Source: Dinoroseobacter sp.
GTDB taxonomy: Bacteria; Pseudomonadota; Alphaproteobacteria; Rhodobacterales; Rhodobacteraceae
Direction of reading: 5' to 3'
Length of the DNA: 64,000 nucleotides
NCBI GenBank assembly: GCA_030066795.1
Contig: JASJAW010000040.1
Coordinates: 62,001-126,000 of the forward strand
This document shows positions 1 through 11,227 of the stretch, piece after piece. Each line of letters starts with the position of its first letter. The first letter of the stretch is position 1. A model generated the notes under the pieces. It searched no databases, was not told the origin of the DNA, and was given only the letters and a program-made list of their open reading frames with translations. The position numbers and the translations under genes were made by a program.

Positions 1-1053
1 CGCATCTGTGATCCCGTGGACATTGGTGGCGGAAAGCGGGATCTTTCGGCCCGGATTCACCAGCGTATCCATAACCTCGCCCTGCACCATCTTGCCACCG
101 ACCACACGGGTCGCAGCGATCTGGCAGACCTCGTCACCACGGTCCGGCATCAGACCGGTCGTTTCGGTGTCGAAGATCACATAGCAGAGGTCTTCAAGCC
201 GATGCTCCATCACATCCTTGGACGGGCGCGCATGCATCAAAGCGAAATCAAACGTCGCTTCGCGTGGGACCGGAATGTGCTCTCCGCAAGGCAAATCAGT
301 AAGATGGGCCTGGCGCAGCGTGAGCACATAGGCCGGGGACTGGTCGCTGTCCGGCAGCGGATCCAGCAAGCGCATCCCCACACCGAGGCGGAGTCGTTTC
401 TCAGGAATATCGATGCGCAGGTCGGCGCAAGCTTCGTGCGGTGCCTCCAGCAGTTGGGCATAGGCCGCCTCGATGGGCGCGGCCCCCAACAGGCCCACCA
501 GCGACCGATCGAGCCCGACGGCACCACAGCGCTCCAACAGGTCACGCGCGCGGCCATTGTAAAAGACGACCTGATGCGACGCCGTGCAGATCACTACACC
601 TGTTGGCAGGTCCGACAGGACAGCTTCAAGATGCGCTTTCTCGCCGGAGATTTTGGTGGTCTCCCGCATTACCTGCTGTGCAAGACCGTTCTTCATATCG
701 GTCAGGTTCGAGGTCACCGCCGCCGCGGCGGGCGCAAGGTCCCCCAAATACTTGGCCGTCTGCTGATCCAGATCACTTTCAATATCCGCATGCGCACGGG
801 CGCGCATATCCGTGGCAAGACGGTCGACAGCCTTGGCAACATTCTCGTCAAACAGCATCCAGACCCATGTGACCAGACCAACGATGACAAATGCGGCCAC
901 CGCACCAGAGGTCACAAACGCCGAGAGCGCTTCGGGTTCGGCCAGCTGACGGTAGCCCAGCCAGAGGGCCACACAAACGGCTGCGACACCCCCAAGCGCG
1001 ACAAATGCAAAAAACAGAAAAACCCTAAATCTGAGGCTCAGCGTTTCAAACAT
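1..1053 (-). CDS. Membrane-anchored PAS-like/DEDDh exonuclease (DNA polymerase III epsilon-like), 3' end cut by window edge
   Basis: The reading frame opens at the ATG (MFETLSLRF) and stays open to the left edge, giving 351 codons with the C-terminus missing. Two hydrophobic segments (about residues 9-30 and 45-65) should anchor it in the membrane. A helical linker and a PAS-like stretch (about 150-215) follow. From about residue 290 there is an exonuclease domain: DTETTGL at 295-301 carries the first metal-binding acidic residues, and NVHGIT lies near the edge. This resembles the epsilon proofreading family, but the membrane segments and PAS-like region argue against a replicative role. It is last in a minus-strand series with the DUF294 protein and acetate symporter, so a signalling link is plausible but inferred. 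The frame is certain; the function is not. Confidence 0.8.
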   Translation of the reverse strand, partial: MFETLSLRFRVFLFFAFVALGGVAAVCVALWLGYRQLAEPEALSAFVTSGAVAAFVIVGLVTWVWMLFDENVAKAVDRLATDMRARAHADIESDLDQQTAKYLGDLAPAAAAVTSNLTDMKNGLAQQVMRETTKISGEKAHLEAVLSDLPTGVVICTASHQVVFYNGRARDLLERCGAVGLDRSLVGLLGAAPIEAAYAQLLEAPHEACADLRIDIPEKRLRLGVGMRLLDPLPDSDQSPAYVLTLRQAHLTDLPCGEHIPVPREATFDFALMHARPSKDVMEHRLEDLCYVIFDTETTGLMPDRGDEVCQIAATRVVGGKMVQGEVMDTLVNPGRKIPLSATNVHGITDA

Positions 1054-1089
1054 CGTTTTAGCCCCCCCTCCGGGCCTTGGTTGCGTGGC

Positions 1090-1605
1090 TCAGGTGCAGA
1101 CTGCCTCCAGCAATGGGTCGCCTTCCTCCAAAGTGACCCATGCGGCGTCGACAGGCGCGCCCTGATCGTCAAACTCCATACCGTCCGCCATGTCCGCCCG
1201 CCTTGACTCAGCGCAATCCACGAGAACAGGAACTTCACTGCCGGGCGCCCAGCGGCCCATGAAGTAGAGCGGGACAATCACCTGATCCGGCTGGTTTTCG
1301 TTGCGAAGTGCACGGGCAACATCCACGGCGGCGAACCTGTCCACGTAAGGCTTGAGGTAGCTCCAGGGCTGATAGAACGCGGTCTTCTCAATCTCAACGA
1401 GGACCACCACATCCTCCGGCAGTTGCGACAGTGTGCGGGGATACCAGTTGTATTCGCTCCAGACCGTGAAGCCGATCATCGCGAAGCCTGCCCCGATAGG
1501 CAGCAGAGCGCGGGGCAACCGGCGTCCGCTGATCCAGTTCAGGATTAGAATGAGGCCGGCAGCACCGAAGCCAATGACGAAAGTTGCGACAAGTTCCAGA
1601 AACAT
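1090..1605 (-). CDS. Conserved hypothetical membrane protein, 171 aa
   Basis: The protein begins MFLELVATFV and has two predicted membrane helices, about residues 3-25 and 37-57. A soluble C-terminal part follows, with no motif I recognise. It lies 12 bp downstream of the DUF294 gene and 36 bp upstream of the exonuclease gene, all on the minus strand, so the three are probably co-transcribed. I cannot assign a function; the context suggests a partner of the exonuclease or DUF294 protein. Confidence 0.75.
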   Translation of the reverse strand: MFLELVATFVIGFGAAGLILILNWISGRRLPRALLPIGAGFAMIGFTVWSEYNWYPRTLSQLPEDVVVLVEIEKTAFYQPWSYLKPYVDRFAAVDVARALRNENQPDQVIVPLYFMGRWAPGSEVPVLVDCAESRRADMADGMEFDDQGAPVDAAWVTLEEGDPLLEAVCT

Positions 1606-1617
1606 AAGCTCTCCGAT

Positions 1618-3438
1618 CTATCCCAGGGCGCCTTTGCCCTGGCCTATCGCGGATTGCATGGTGCGCACCACCACGAACGCATCGCGCAGATGGCTCCGCT
1701 CGAAATCCGACAGGCTGGTAGGCGCCATGAAATTGTCCGGCTTGGTCCCGGCCCGAATCTGCGCGGCCTGATGGTTCAGCCGTGTCTCCGCAATCAGGTC
1801 GTAGGCATCCAGCAGGTCATGTGCCCCGGAACTGGAAATGATCCCCTGCTCCTGTGCCGCGACCAGCCGCGCCCGCGTGTTCACCGCAGTTAACTGCCCC
1901 TGAAGCGCATAGACACGACCGAGATCCACGACCGGCACAACCCCATTATGCTTCAGATCGATCTGGTTTTTGTGCTCGCCCGACCGCACGGTGGCAAATC
2001 CACGGAACATCCCCAAAGGAGGCGTGTGCTTAAGCGAGTTCGAGACCATATGCGCCACGAAAATGCTGTTCGACGCCGCCTTCTTGAGCGTCGCTTCCTG
2101 AAGATCGTCGAACAGGGACGTGGTGCCCCCGATCGGGCGCAGATCGAACATCACCGACGCGAGCATCTGCGCCTCGTTGTCAGGCTTGGCGATCCATTTC
2201 GCGAAGTACTCCTTCCAGACCCGCAGCGGTTGCCGCCAGCGATCCGCAGTCGCCATCATATCGCCGGGGCAATAGAAGTAGCCAACCTCATCGAGCCCAT
2301 CGGAGACGAATTTCGACAGCGCCAGGAAGTACGTGTCGTGTTCGGGCTGCATGGCGTCGTCAACGATCAGACAATTGTCCTGATCAGAAACACCGGTTTG
2401 TTCCTGTCGACCCTGAGACCCACAGGCCAGCCACAAATACGGAACCGGCGGCGCGCCAAGTTCCGCCTCGGCGAGTGTCAAAAGACGCCGGGTGGCCGCG
2501 TCAGCAATATCGGTAATCAGACGGGTGACCACTTCGTGCGGATTGCCCGCGCCCACGAGCTGAGCCAGAAGCTCAGGCAAGCGAGCCGTGACCTTGGCGA
2601 TCTCCGCCGAGCTGTCGGCGTGGGCGATATCGTGGACAAGCTGCGCCGAACTCAAAGCCTGAAATCGGATCAGGTCCGTTTGCGTGACCATGCCAACCAA
2701 AAGGCCCTTCTCGGTGATCGGCAGATGCCCAACTCGACGCTCCAGCATGGTATGCAGCACATCGGTGCCGAGCGCATCCGGTGGAAGGCTGATTGGATCG
2801 GCCGTCATCAGGCTTGTGATCGGCGCATCTGGCGAAATTCCATCTGCCAAGGCGCGGGTCATGTCGCGGACAGTGACGATCCCGCACAGGCGTCCGCTGT
2901 CGACTACGGCGAGTGAAGACACGCCGCGCTCCCGCATAACCTGGGCAGCACGCTGCACTGAATGGTCGAGCGTTACACCGATTACGTCTCGCGTCATCAA
3001 CTCCGAGATACGCGCCGTGGACAGGTCAGTTTTACGCGTATCACCCGTTCGGGACCGGTTGAAAAACTTGGCGACTGTCGGGTTTTCTTTCACGAGCCGG
3101 TGGAATACCTCTGCCGGCAGAAGCAACAACTGCGCGTCTGTCAAAGCCTTAGCTGCTGTGACCGCCTTGCCGTCGCGGCTCAGGCCACGCTCGGCAAAAC
3201 TGTTTCCCGACCCCAGTTGCGATACCTGCTCGCCGCTTTCGTCTGAAACACTCACCTCGCCATCGGCGATGACATAAAGACCTTTGAGCTGATCACCGTA
3301 GCCGTAGACTTCCCCATCCGCAGGCACGGCAACAACCTCTACCTCCGTCGCGATCGAAGACAGCTCGTCTCCGGACAACGCATCGTAGGGATGAACACGG
3401 GCGAGGAAGGATTTGATCTGCGCGATATCGTGCATCAT
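1618..3438 (-). CDS. cNMP-binding/CBS/DUF294 nucleotidyltransferase-like signalling protein
   Basis: A 606-residue soluble protein. Order of parts: a cyclic-nucleotide-binding fold (about 10-120), a CBS pair (about 145-262, with ELMTRDV and SLMTADP starts), a DUF294 nucleotidyltransferase-like core with GSQGRQEQ at 340-347 and DQDN at 352-355, and the DUF294 C-terminal helical domain (about 460-600). Family members resemble PII uridylyltransferases (GlnD) and are thought to sense nucleotides; their reaction is largely unknown. It lies directly downstream of the symporter operon but after a strong terminator, so it probably has its own promoter or receives limited read-through. Two adjacent ATG codons (MMHD) make the exact start trivial. 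Confidence 0.85.
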   Translation of the reverse strand: MMHDIAQIKSFLARVHPYDALSGDELSSIATEVEVVAVPADGEVYGYGDQLKGLYVIADGEVSVSDESGEQVSQLGSGNSFAERGLSRDGKAVTAAKALTDAQLLLLPAEVFHRLVKENPTVAKFFNRSRTGDTRKTDLSTARISELMTRDVIGVTLDHSVQRAAQVMRERGVSSLAVVDSGRLCGIVTVRDMTRALADGISPDAPITSLMTADPISLPPDALGTDVLHTMLERRVGHLPITEKGLLVGMVTQTDLIRFQALSSAQLVHDIAHADSSAEIAKVTARLPELLAQLVGAGNPHEVVTRLITDIADAATRRLLTLAEAELGAPPVPYLWLACGSQGRQEQTGVSDQDNCLIVDDAMQPEHDTYFLALSKFVSDGLDEVGYFYCPGDMMATADRWRQPLRVWKEYFAKWIAKPDNEAQMLASVMFDLRPIGGTTSLFDDLQEATLKKAASNSIFVAHMVSNSLKHTPPLGMFRGFATVRSGEHKNQIDLKHNGVVPVVDLGRVYALQGQLTAVNTRARLVAAQEQGIISSSGAHDLLDAYDLIAETRLNHQAAQIRAGTKPDNFMAPTSLSDFERSHLRDAFVVVRTMQSAIGQGKGALG

Positions 3439-3462
3439 GAGTGCCTGAACCTGCTCTGAGCG

Positions 3463-3494
3463 AAAAACGCGCCCCGGCGGAGAGCCGGAGCGCG
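3463..3494 (-). terminator. Rho-independent terminator of the acs-adk-symporter operon
   Basis: On the minus strand an 11-bp G+C-rich stem (one G-T wobble) with a 5-nt loop is followed directly by TTTTT. It lies about 50 bp past the symporter stop codon and about 25 bp before the DUF294 start. Confidence 0.85.
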
Positions 3495-3543
3495 CAGTCT
3501 TTGAACCCGAGCGGGGCGGGGGGCGCCCCCCTCGGATGTGATC

Positions 3544-5310
3544 TTAGTGATCGACCGCTGCGCCGGCCCCTTTCGGGATACGCACGCTTTCGACCAGATC
3601 CTGGATCTCCTGCGGAGGCTCTTCCGTTGCACGGCTTACCACGATGGCAACCGTGAAGTTCAGAGCTGCACCAATGGCGCCGAACGAAGTCGACTTGATG
3701 GTGCCGAGCAGCGGATCAGCATCGCTGAAGCTGTTGGTGCCCGGGATGAAGAACCAGCCCTTGTGCAGGAAGATGTAGACCAGCGTCACGATCAGACCGG
3801 TGAGCATGCCCGCAACCGCGCCGGTGTTGTTCACCCGCTTGGAGAAGATGCCCATCATCAGTGCCGGGAAGATCGAGGCTGCCGCCAGACCGAAGGCCAG
3901 GGCCACGGTTTGCGCCGCAAATCCGGGTGGATTGAGACCCAGATACGTGGCCACACCAATCGCAACCGCCATTGAAATCCGCGCTGTCAGAAGCTCGGCT
4001 TTCTCTGACATATTCGGCGTCAACTGACCCTTGAAGAGGTCATGCGACACCGCCGACGAGATCGCCAGAAGCAGACCTGCCGCTGTGGACAGTGCTGCCG
4101 CCAGACCACCGGCTGCGACCACCGCGATGACCCAGCCCGGAAGCTGCGCGATCTCGGGGTTTGCCAGCACGAGGATGTCGCGGTTCACGCTCAGCTCTGA
4201 ACCCTGCCAGCCGTTCGCTGTCGCGGTGGCGGCAAAGCCTTCGGACTTATCGTTGTACCACTGGATCTGGCCGTCGCCGTTCTTGTCTTCAAACTTTAGA
4301 AGACCGGTAACTTCCCAGTTCTTCATCCAGTCAGGACGCTCTTCATACATCAGAGCTTCCGCCTGCGGACCGTTCGGATAAACGGTGTCGATCAGGTTCA
4401 GACGCGCCATCGCACCAACAGCAGGAGCCGTGAGGTACAGCAGAGCGATGAAGACCAGAGTCCAACCTGCGGACCAGCGCGCATCGGCCACTTTGGGCAC
4501 GGTGAAGAAGCGCATGATCACGTGGGGCAGACCAGCCGTACCGATCATCAGCGAGATGGTGAACAACAGCATGTTGAACGTATCTGCGTGGTGTCCAGTG
4601 TAGGAGTTGAAGCCAAGATCCTGAACAACCTGGTCAAGCTTCGCCAGAAGCGGCTCGCCAGACGCGGTGTGCTCACCAAAGAGGCCCAGACCCGGGATAG
4701 GGTTGCCGGTCAGCTGCAGCGAGATGAAGACAGCCGGAATGGTATAGGCTGTGATCAGAACGCAGTACTGCGCCACCTGAGTGTAGGTCACACCCTTCAT
4801 GCCGCCGAGAACGGCGTAGCAGAACACAACCGCTGCACCGATGAAGAGACCGGTGGAGACGTCCACTTCGAGGAAGCGGGAGAACGCAACACCAACACCC
4901 GTCATCTGACCGATCACGTAGGTGACCGAGGCCACGATCAGACAGATCACCGCCACCATACGTGCGGTGGAGCTGTAGAAGCGGTCGCCAATGAATTCCG
5001 GCACGGTGAACTTGCCGAACTTACGCAGATAAGGCGCAAGCAGAAGCGCGAGCAGCACGTAACCGCCGGTCCAGCCCATCAGGAACGAGCTGTTGTCGTA
5101 GCCGGTGAAGGCGATGAGGCCCGCCATCGAGATGAACGAGGCTGCGGACATCCAGTCCGCGGCTGTCGCCATACCGTTGGTGACCGGGTGAACGCCGCGG
5201 CCAGCGGCGTAGAATTCAGATGTGGAACCCGCACGGGCCCAAATCGCGATGCCGATGTAAAGCGCAAAGGTCGCGCCAACCACCAGCAGGTTTAGAGTAA
5301 ACTGATCCAT
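3544..5310 (-). CDS. Sodium:solute symporter, VC_2705/ActP-like (probable acetate or short-chain carboxylate uptake)
   Basis: 588 residues with the multi-helix layout of the solute:sodium symporter family, including AADWMSAASFI near residue 50 and the GMATAADW segment that lines the substrate site in homologs. Between helices (about 320-395) there is a hydrophilic insert with DKNGDGQIQ (342-350), which looks like an EF-hand calcium loop. The gene follows a DUF4212 protein, adk and acs on the same strand, which strongly suggests uptake of acetate or a similar acid for activation by Acs. It ends just before a clear terminator. The precise substrate is inferred from context. Confidence 0.9.
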   Translation of the reverse strand: MDQFTLNLLVVGATFALYIGIAIWARAGSTSEFYAAGRGVHPVTNGMATAADWMSAASFISMAGLIAFTGYDNSSFLMGWTGGYVLLALLLAPYLRKFGKFTVPEFIGDRFYSSTARMVAVICLIVASVTYVIGQMTGVGVAFSRFLEVDVSTGLFIGAAVVFCYAVLGGMKGVTYTQVAQYCVLITAYTIPAVFISLQLTGNPIPGLGLFGEHTASGEPLLAKLDQVVQDLGFNSYTGHHADTFNMLLFTISLMIGTAGLPHVIMRFFTVPKVADARWSAGWTLVFIALLYLTAPAVGAMARLNLIDTVYPNGPQAEALMYEERPDWMKNWEVTGLLKFEDKNGDGQIQWYNDKSEGFAATATANGWQGSELSVNRDILVLANPEIAQLPGWVIAVVAAGGLAAALSTAAGLLLAISSAVSHDLFKGQLTPNMSEKAELLTARISMAVAIGVATYLGLNPPGFAAQTVALAFGLAAASIFPALMMGIFSKRVNNTGAVAGMLTGLIVTLVYIFLHKGWFFIPGTNSFSDADPLLGTIKSTSFGAIGAALNFTVAIVVSRATEEPPQEIQDLVESVRIPKGAGAAVDH

Positions 5311-5328
5311 TGTTCCGTGTCCCTCGGA

Positions 5329-5604
5329 TTACTCTTCGACGCCGTATTCTTTGTCGAGGCTGTTCATGCGCCAGGCGTAGAAGAAGATCAGTGCCAGGAA
5401 TACAAGGATCGATCCCTGCTGGGCGAACCAAAAGCCCAGGTCTGTTCCTCCCACCGGAATACCCGAAAGCAGCGGGCGCAGCAGGATGCCAAATCCGAAC
5501 GACACAAGCGCCCAGATCACGAGGCAGATTTTTACAAGACGGATGTTGGCCGCCCAGTAACCGTTGTTGTCAGAGTTGTCCGACATAACTCTCTCCCTTT
5601 CCAA
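5329..5604 (-). CDS. DUF4212 small membrane subunit of the symporter
   Basis: A 91-residue protein (MERERVMSDNSDNN) with two membrane helices, about 25-48 and 58-80; the second carries FAQQGSILVFLALIFFYAWR. DUF4212 proteins regularly precede VC_2705-type symporters and probably act as an accessory subunit, like DUF485 proteins beside ActP. It sits 18 bp upstream of the symporter. A second in-frame ATG (MSDNSD) at 5586 has a purine-rich stretch upstream and may be the real start. Confidence 0.85.
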   Translation of the reverse strand: MERERVMSDNSDNNGYWAANIRLVKICLVIWALVSFGFGILLRPLLSGIPVGGTDLGFWFAQQGSILVFLALIFFYAWRMNSLDKEYGVEE

Positions 5605-5640
5605 AATATGAGAGCCTCCGCGCGGGACGCTCCCGGTTCC

Positions 5641-6324
5641 TCAGCCCACAATCCCTGCCACGAGCCGGTCCAGCGATGCCTTGACGTCGTCGATCGACGC
5701 CATCGCATCGACTTTGGACAGGCTGCCTTGCTTCTCGTAATAGGTGATCAGGGGTGCCGTCTGGGCGTGATAGGCCTTCAGCCTTTCGCGCACCGTCTCA
5801 GCGTTGTCGTCGGCCCGGCGCTTCATGTCCGTTCCGCCGCATTTGTCACAAACCCCGGCCTTCGCCGTTGGTTTGAAGTCGTCGTGATAGCCTTCTCCGC
5901 AGGACCCGCAGGTAAAGCGGCCCGAGATGCGACCGACCATCGCTTCGTCGTCGACCTCAAGCGAGATCGCCGCGTCGATTGACTGGCCGGTTTCGGCCAG
6001 AAGCTTGTCCAGCGCCTCGGCCTGAGCCGTGGTGCGCGGAAAACCATCTAGAATGACGCCCGCTTTCACGTCGTCGTCGCCAAGGCGGTCCTTAAGGATC
6101 GCCAGAACGATCTCGTCCGAGACCAGTCCGCCGGATTCCATAACCGACTTCGCCGCCTTGCCGGCGTCCGTACCCGCAGCAACCGCCGCGCGCAGAAGGT
6201 CCCCGGTCGACAGTTGCACAAGCCCGAACTTGTCTTCGAGCATACGCGCCTGCGTCCCCTTCCCGGCGCCCGGAGGCCCGAGAAGGATCACATTGACCGG
6301 TTTAGTCATTACTGCCCCATCCAT
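5641..6324 (-). CDS. adk: Adenylate kinase with zinc-binding LID
   Basis: Catalyses AMP + ATP to 2 ADP. The P-loop GPPGAGKGTQ is at 16-25. The enzyme is the long form, with a LID carrying four cysteines (C139, C142, C159, C162) in the C-x2-C...C-x2-C arrangement that binds a structural zinc. It lies 5 bp after acs. Acetyl-CoA synthetase releases AMP, so co-expression would recycle that AMP directly. A second start (MTKPVN, 6309) is equally possible. A genome usually has another adk near ribosomal genes, so this may be a second, pathway-dedicated copy; that cannot be tested here. Confidence 0.92.
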   Translation of the reverse strand: MDGAVMTKPVNVILLGPPGAGKGTQARMLEDKFGLVQLSTGDLLRAAVAAGTDAGKAAKSVMESGGLVSDEIVLAILKDRLGDDDVKAGVILDGFPRTTAQAEALDKLLAETGQSIDAAISLEVDDEAMVGRISGRFTCGSCGEGYHDDFKPTAKAGVCDKCGGTDMKRRADDNAETVRERLKAYHAQTAPLITYYEKQGSLSKVDAMASIDDVKASLDRLVAGIVG

Positions 6325-6329
6325 GGTCC

Positions 6330-8315
<1,986 letters not shown>

Positions 8316-8688
8316 CCCCTCTTAAGGCCTGAAGGTCGAAATAACTGCGGAACCGTTACCATGGATTGTGAAGCTGACAACAAAGCCCTGATTTTGCGGA
8401 ACTTTTCTGTGAAGAAATTCCGTTGCAAAAGAAACGTTTGTAAATTTTTTTGACAGGTCGCGTTTTTGTGAACGTTTAGAAAGGTTTGTAAGAAAACAAA
8501 ATCGGGCTAATTTTTTGCATCTTTGAGTCTAAATGAGGTGCGTTGACGCAGTTTCGCTGCGCCATCCGGGCGATTAAGTCGCACACGCAGACGGCATACG
8601 CTCTGCCGCTTTGTTGAGCACAGTCAAGATTTAGAGGGCGGTATGCCGATAGTGCAGCTCTTCGACGAATCTACGACAAAAGTCGCGA
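8316..8688. promoter_or_regulatory. acs upstream region, A+T-rich, with repeated short boxes
   Basis: No gene is seen in these 373 bases. The half next to acs is strikingly A+T-rich compared with its neighbours. It contains GTTGCAAA (8422-8429) and TTTGTAAA (8437-8444), plus further GTTTGTAA-like copies near 8480-8495. These resemble the TTTGCAAA boxes bound by ScfR/RamB-type regulators of acetate and propionate genes, but the match is imperfect. A small hairpin, CGCAG-TTTCG-CTGCG, lies at 8547-8561. The acs promoter must lie here; I cannot fix its -35 and -10. Confidence 0.4.
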
Positions 8689-10128
8689 TCAGGCCCGCCA
8701 CCATCGTTCAGCGATGCGCGCGCCATCAAGATCGAGATCAGACCCGACCGGTCCGGAATGTGCCAAATTGCGCGCGTAAACCATGGCATTGCTGACATAA
8801 CAGGGCACGAAGATGTTGGATATCTCGGAAGCTCTGCTGGTCACGCGAGCATAGCGGGCTGTACGTTCCTGGGGATCAAGAGTACTTCGGGCTACACTCA
8901 ATGTGTCTGCCAGATTGTTGTAGCCGCTATCGGCGTATCGGGTCCAATCTAGCCAAGCCCAGTCTTCCAGAGGACGAACAGGAAGGCGCCGTGCCACGAC
9001 ATCTGCCGTCGCGAGCGATGACGCAAGTCGAACTCGGGTTCCACCAGCTTGAAGTTGATCACAGAATGCGGCAACGACCCTTGCTCCGATCGCGCCTAAC
9101 CCGGGCGCTACGCCTATAGAGATAGACTGCAATTCGTGAGGCGCAAAGCCCGGTGAGGTTGCTGACGCTGCAGACCCCGGGAAAGGATGATCATAAGCAG
9201 TCCGCCCAAGTGGCCCAAGCGCATCGGACACCAGTTGATCGCGCGAAATGGCCGCGTCCAGAGCCGCCTTTAGCTGCGTGGGCTGCCTCCCTCGACATTC
9301 AAAGGAAATGTAGCGGGCGTCCGGTGCGATCCTGACTCCAAACCGATGGTCTCGCTGAAAACGACCAAGGGTTTCCGGCAGAAGATCATGGGTGACATCT
9401 ATTCGGCCCGACAGAAGCGCCTCCGCGCGATCTGTATCATCAGGCAAGGAAACCAACTCGATCTCCTCGAACCACCCTGCGTGGCCGTCCTTGTAGTGCT
9501 GCGGCACTCGCTGCGCCAAAACGCGCCCGCCTTTCGTTCCGGATACAAACTGATATAGCCCTGTGCCGACCGGCGCTTCGCCGCCCACGGGCGCGGGCCG
9601 AGTCACTACGAGAGAAGGATCGGTGAGGTACCACGGGAAGTCCGGGTTGGAACCATCCAGTATAAATCTGACTTCTCGTCGCGATACCGCCCTGATGTTT
9701 AACACCGTCGACAAAATCGAGGCCTGTGTCTGAGCTTCGCGGTGACGCGCGAACGCGTCTGCAACTACCTCCGCGCTAAGCATAACCCCGTCATGAAACC
9801 GAACCGCGTCGCGCAAGGTGAAGGTCCAAACACGCGCGTTCTCTGATGGCGCCCAGCTTTGAGCCAGTTCACCTTTCAGCGCACCGTCCGCAGAAAGCTC
9901 AGTCAGTGTGTCATAGACGGCACCCTGCCCGGCGACGGCGCCGTACAATGAATGATCGAGTTCCAAACCGCAGCCCAAATCGGATGCAAAGTCCGAAAGA
10001 CCGACGCGAAGTCTGCCATGCCGTGTACGTGCAGATACGGGCACCCCGCTTGCTGCGAGCAGCGCGGCCGCGACACCTGTCTGAAGTAGTTTCCGCCGGC
10101 TCTTTAGTTCCACCGGGTTACCTTTCAT
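8689..10128 (-). CDS. Orphan ABC transporter substrate-binding protein, family 5 (peptide/nickel type)
   Basis: 479 residues. The N-terminus has a twin-arginine-type signal (SRRKLL, then an alanine-rich stretch ending near PVSA), so it should be exported folded to the periplasm. The body has family 5 features: YDTLTELSADG near the start, then WTFTLRDAVRFHDG and the TGLYQF segment. No permease or ATPase gene lies beside it, so it may feed a transporter encoded elsewhere. The ligand is unknown. Confidence 0.85.
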   Translation of the reverse strand: MKGNPVELKSRRKLLQTGVAAALLAASGVPVSARTRHGRLRVGLSDFASDLGCGLELDHSLYGAVAGQGAVYDTLTELSADGALKGELAQSWAPSENARVWTFTLRDAVRFHDGVMLSAEVVADAFARHREAQTQASILSTVLNIRAVSRREVRFILDGSNPDFPWYLTDPSLVVTRPAPVGGEAPVGTGLYQFVSGTKGGRVLAQRVPQHYKDGHAGWFEEIELVSLPDDTDRAEALLSGRIDVTHDLLPETLGRFQRDHRFGVRIAPDARYISFECRGRQPTQLKAALDAAISRDQLVSDALGPLGRTAYDHPFPGSAASATSPGFAPHELQSISIGVAPGLGAIGARVVAAFCDQLQAGGTRVRLASSLATADVVARRLPVRPLEDWAWLDWTRYADSGYNNLADTLSVARSTLDPQERTARYARVTSRASEISNIFVPCYVSNAMVYARNLAHSGPVGSDLDLDGARIAERWWRA

Positions 10129-10166
10129 TTCCTTCGACGTAACATAGTGCTGAATCGCGATTAGCC

Positions 10167-10190
10167 CCGCGTGATCGTGCGATCACGCGG
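10167..10190 (-). terminator. Perfect 10-bp inverted repeat at the end of the prolyl aminopeptidase gene
   Basis: CCGCGTGATC-GTGC-GATCACGCGG is a perfect 10-bp stem with a 4-nt loop. It overlaps the aminopeptidase stop codon. No T-run follows on the minus strand, so it may be a weak or factor-assisted terminator, or a 3'-end stabiliser. Confidence 0.5.
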
Positions 10191-11163
10191 CACGTCCATA
10201 TCGCAACTTGTCCATTACGCGCACCAATTCCGCACTAATGCCTGCCTCGGACAAGGCGTGTCCTGCAAGCGGAACCATTCGCAGGTCGGCATGCGGCAAA
10301 GCAGTTGCCAACCTATGCGCGGCTGCGGGCGGACAAATCATGTCGAACCGACCCTGAACAATAGTGGTTGGAATCTCGGCGATCTTGGCGGCGTCCCGCA
10401 ATATCTGCCCATCTTCCTCCAGAAAACCCCTATTTCTAAAATAATGGTTCTCTAGCCGCGCGAAAGCGCGCGCATACTCTGCTGGGCTCTCTCCGCTGGT
10501 GCCCTCAGAATAGATCGACGCCAGCCCATTTTCCCACGCGGACCACGCGCGGGCAAACCGGGTCTCCTCCATCATGTTGCCCGAGAACAGTCTCTTGGCG
10601 TAGGCCGCGATCAGATCGTTCCGCTCATCCTCTGGGATCATGTTAACAAACCGCGCCCAGACGTCTGGCCAGAACTGTGCCGCGCCACCGCCATAGAACC
10701 AGTCGAGCTCGGCATCGGTCATCAGAAACACACCGCGCAGTATCAGGTTGGTTACGCAACTGGGGTGCGCCTCTGCATAAATGAGCGCCAGTGTAGCGCC
10801 CCAGCTTCCTCCAAACACGTCCCAGGCAGGGATTTCGAGTGTTTCTCGGATCGCCTCGATATCCTCGACCAGATGCCAGGTCGTGTTGTCGTTCACCGAA
10901 GCATGGGGGCGGGACCGTCCGCACCCGCGCTGATCGAACAAGACTACACGGTAAGTGTTCGGATCGAAATAGCGGCGCATCGCCGGACTGCACCCTCCAC
11001 CCGGCCCTCCATGCAGAACCACGACGGGGATACCGTCCGGCTTGCCGCACTGTTCGACATAGATGCGATGACCGTGGGACACGGGCAGGATCCGCTGATC
11101 GAACGGATCGATCGGCGGATAGAGATAATCGGATGCGCGTTTTTGGCTCGCCGCCCGGTTCAT
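10183..11163 (-). CDS. pip: Prolyl aminopeptidase (proline iminopeptidase)
   Basis: A 326-residue alpha/beta hydrolase that removes N-terminal proline from peptides. Diagnostic motifs are HGGPGGG (oxyanion region), FDQRGCGRS, and the nucleophile elbow GGSWGATL; the catalytic histidine is in LAGHALSE near the C-terminus. It is divergent from ubiG, 64 bp away. No signal peptide is seen, so it should be cytoplasmic. Confidence 0.93.
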   Translation of the reverse strand: MNRAASQKRASDYLYPPIDPFDQRILPVSHGHRIYVEQCGKPDGIPVVVLHGGPGGGCSPAMRRYFDPNTYRVVLFDQRGCGRSRPHASVNDNTTWHLVEDIEAIRETLEIPAWDVFGGSWGATLALIYAEAHPSCVTNLILRGVFLMTDAELDWFYGGGAAQFWPDVWARFVNMIPEDERNDLIAAYAKRLFSGNMMEETRFARAWSAWENGLASIYSEGTSGESPAEYARAFARLENHYFRNRGFLEEDGQILRDAAKIAEIPTTIVQGRFDMICPPAAAHRLATALPHADLRMVPLAGHALSEAGISAELVRVMDKLRYGRAA

Positions 11164-11227
11164 TGCTGCCCTATATGTCTCGGGAACCCCGTCCGCCTAT
11201 CCTTGGCAAGATGTAGAGAGAGAGTCC

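Noticed and set aside
16-1206. 396-codon plus-strand frame at the left end
   Set aside because: It is the antisense shadow of the exonuclease gene, which shows real DEDDh and membrane features in the opposite frame.
8571-8660. CGGCATAC...GTATGCCG pair near 8593 and 8640 as a mobile-element end or attachment site
   Set aside because: The arms are only 8 bp, with no target duplication or transposase nearby.
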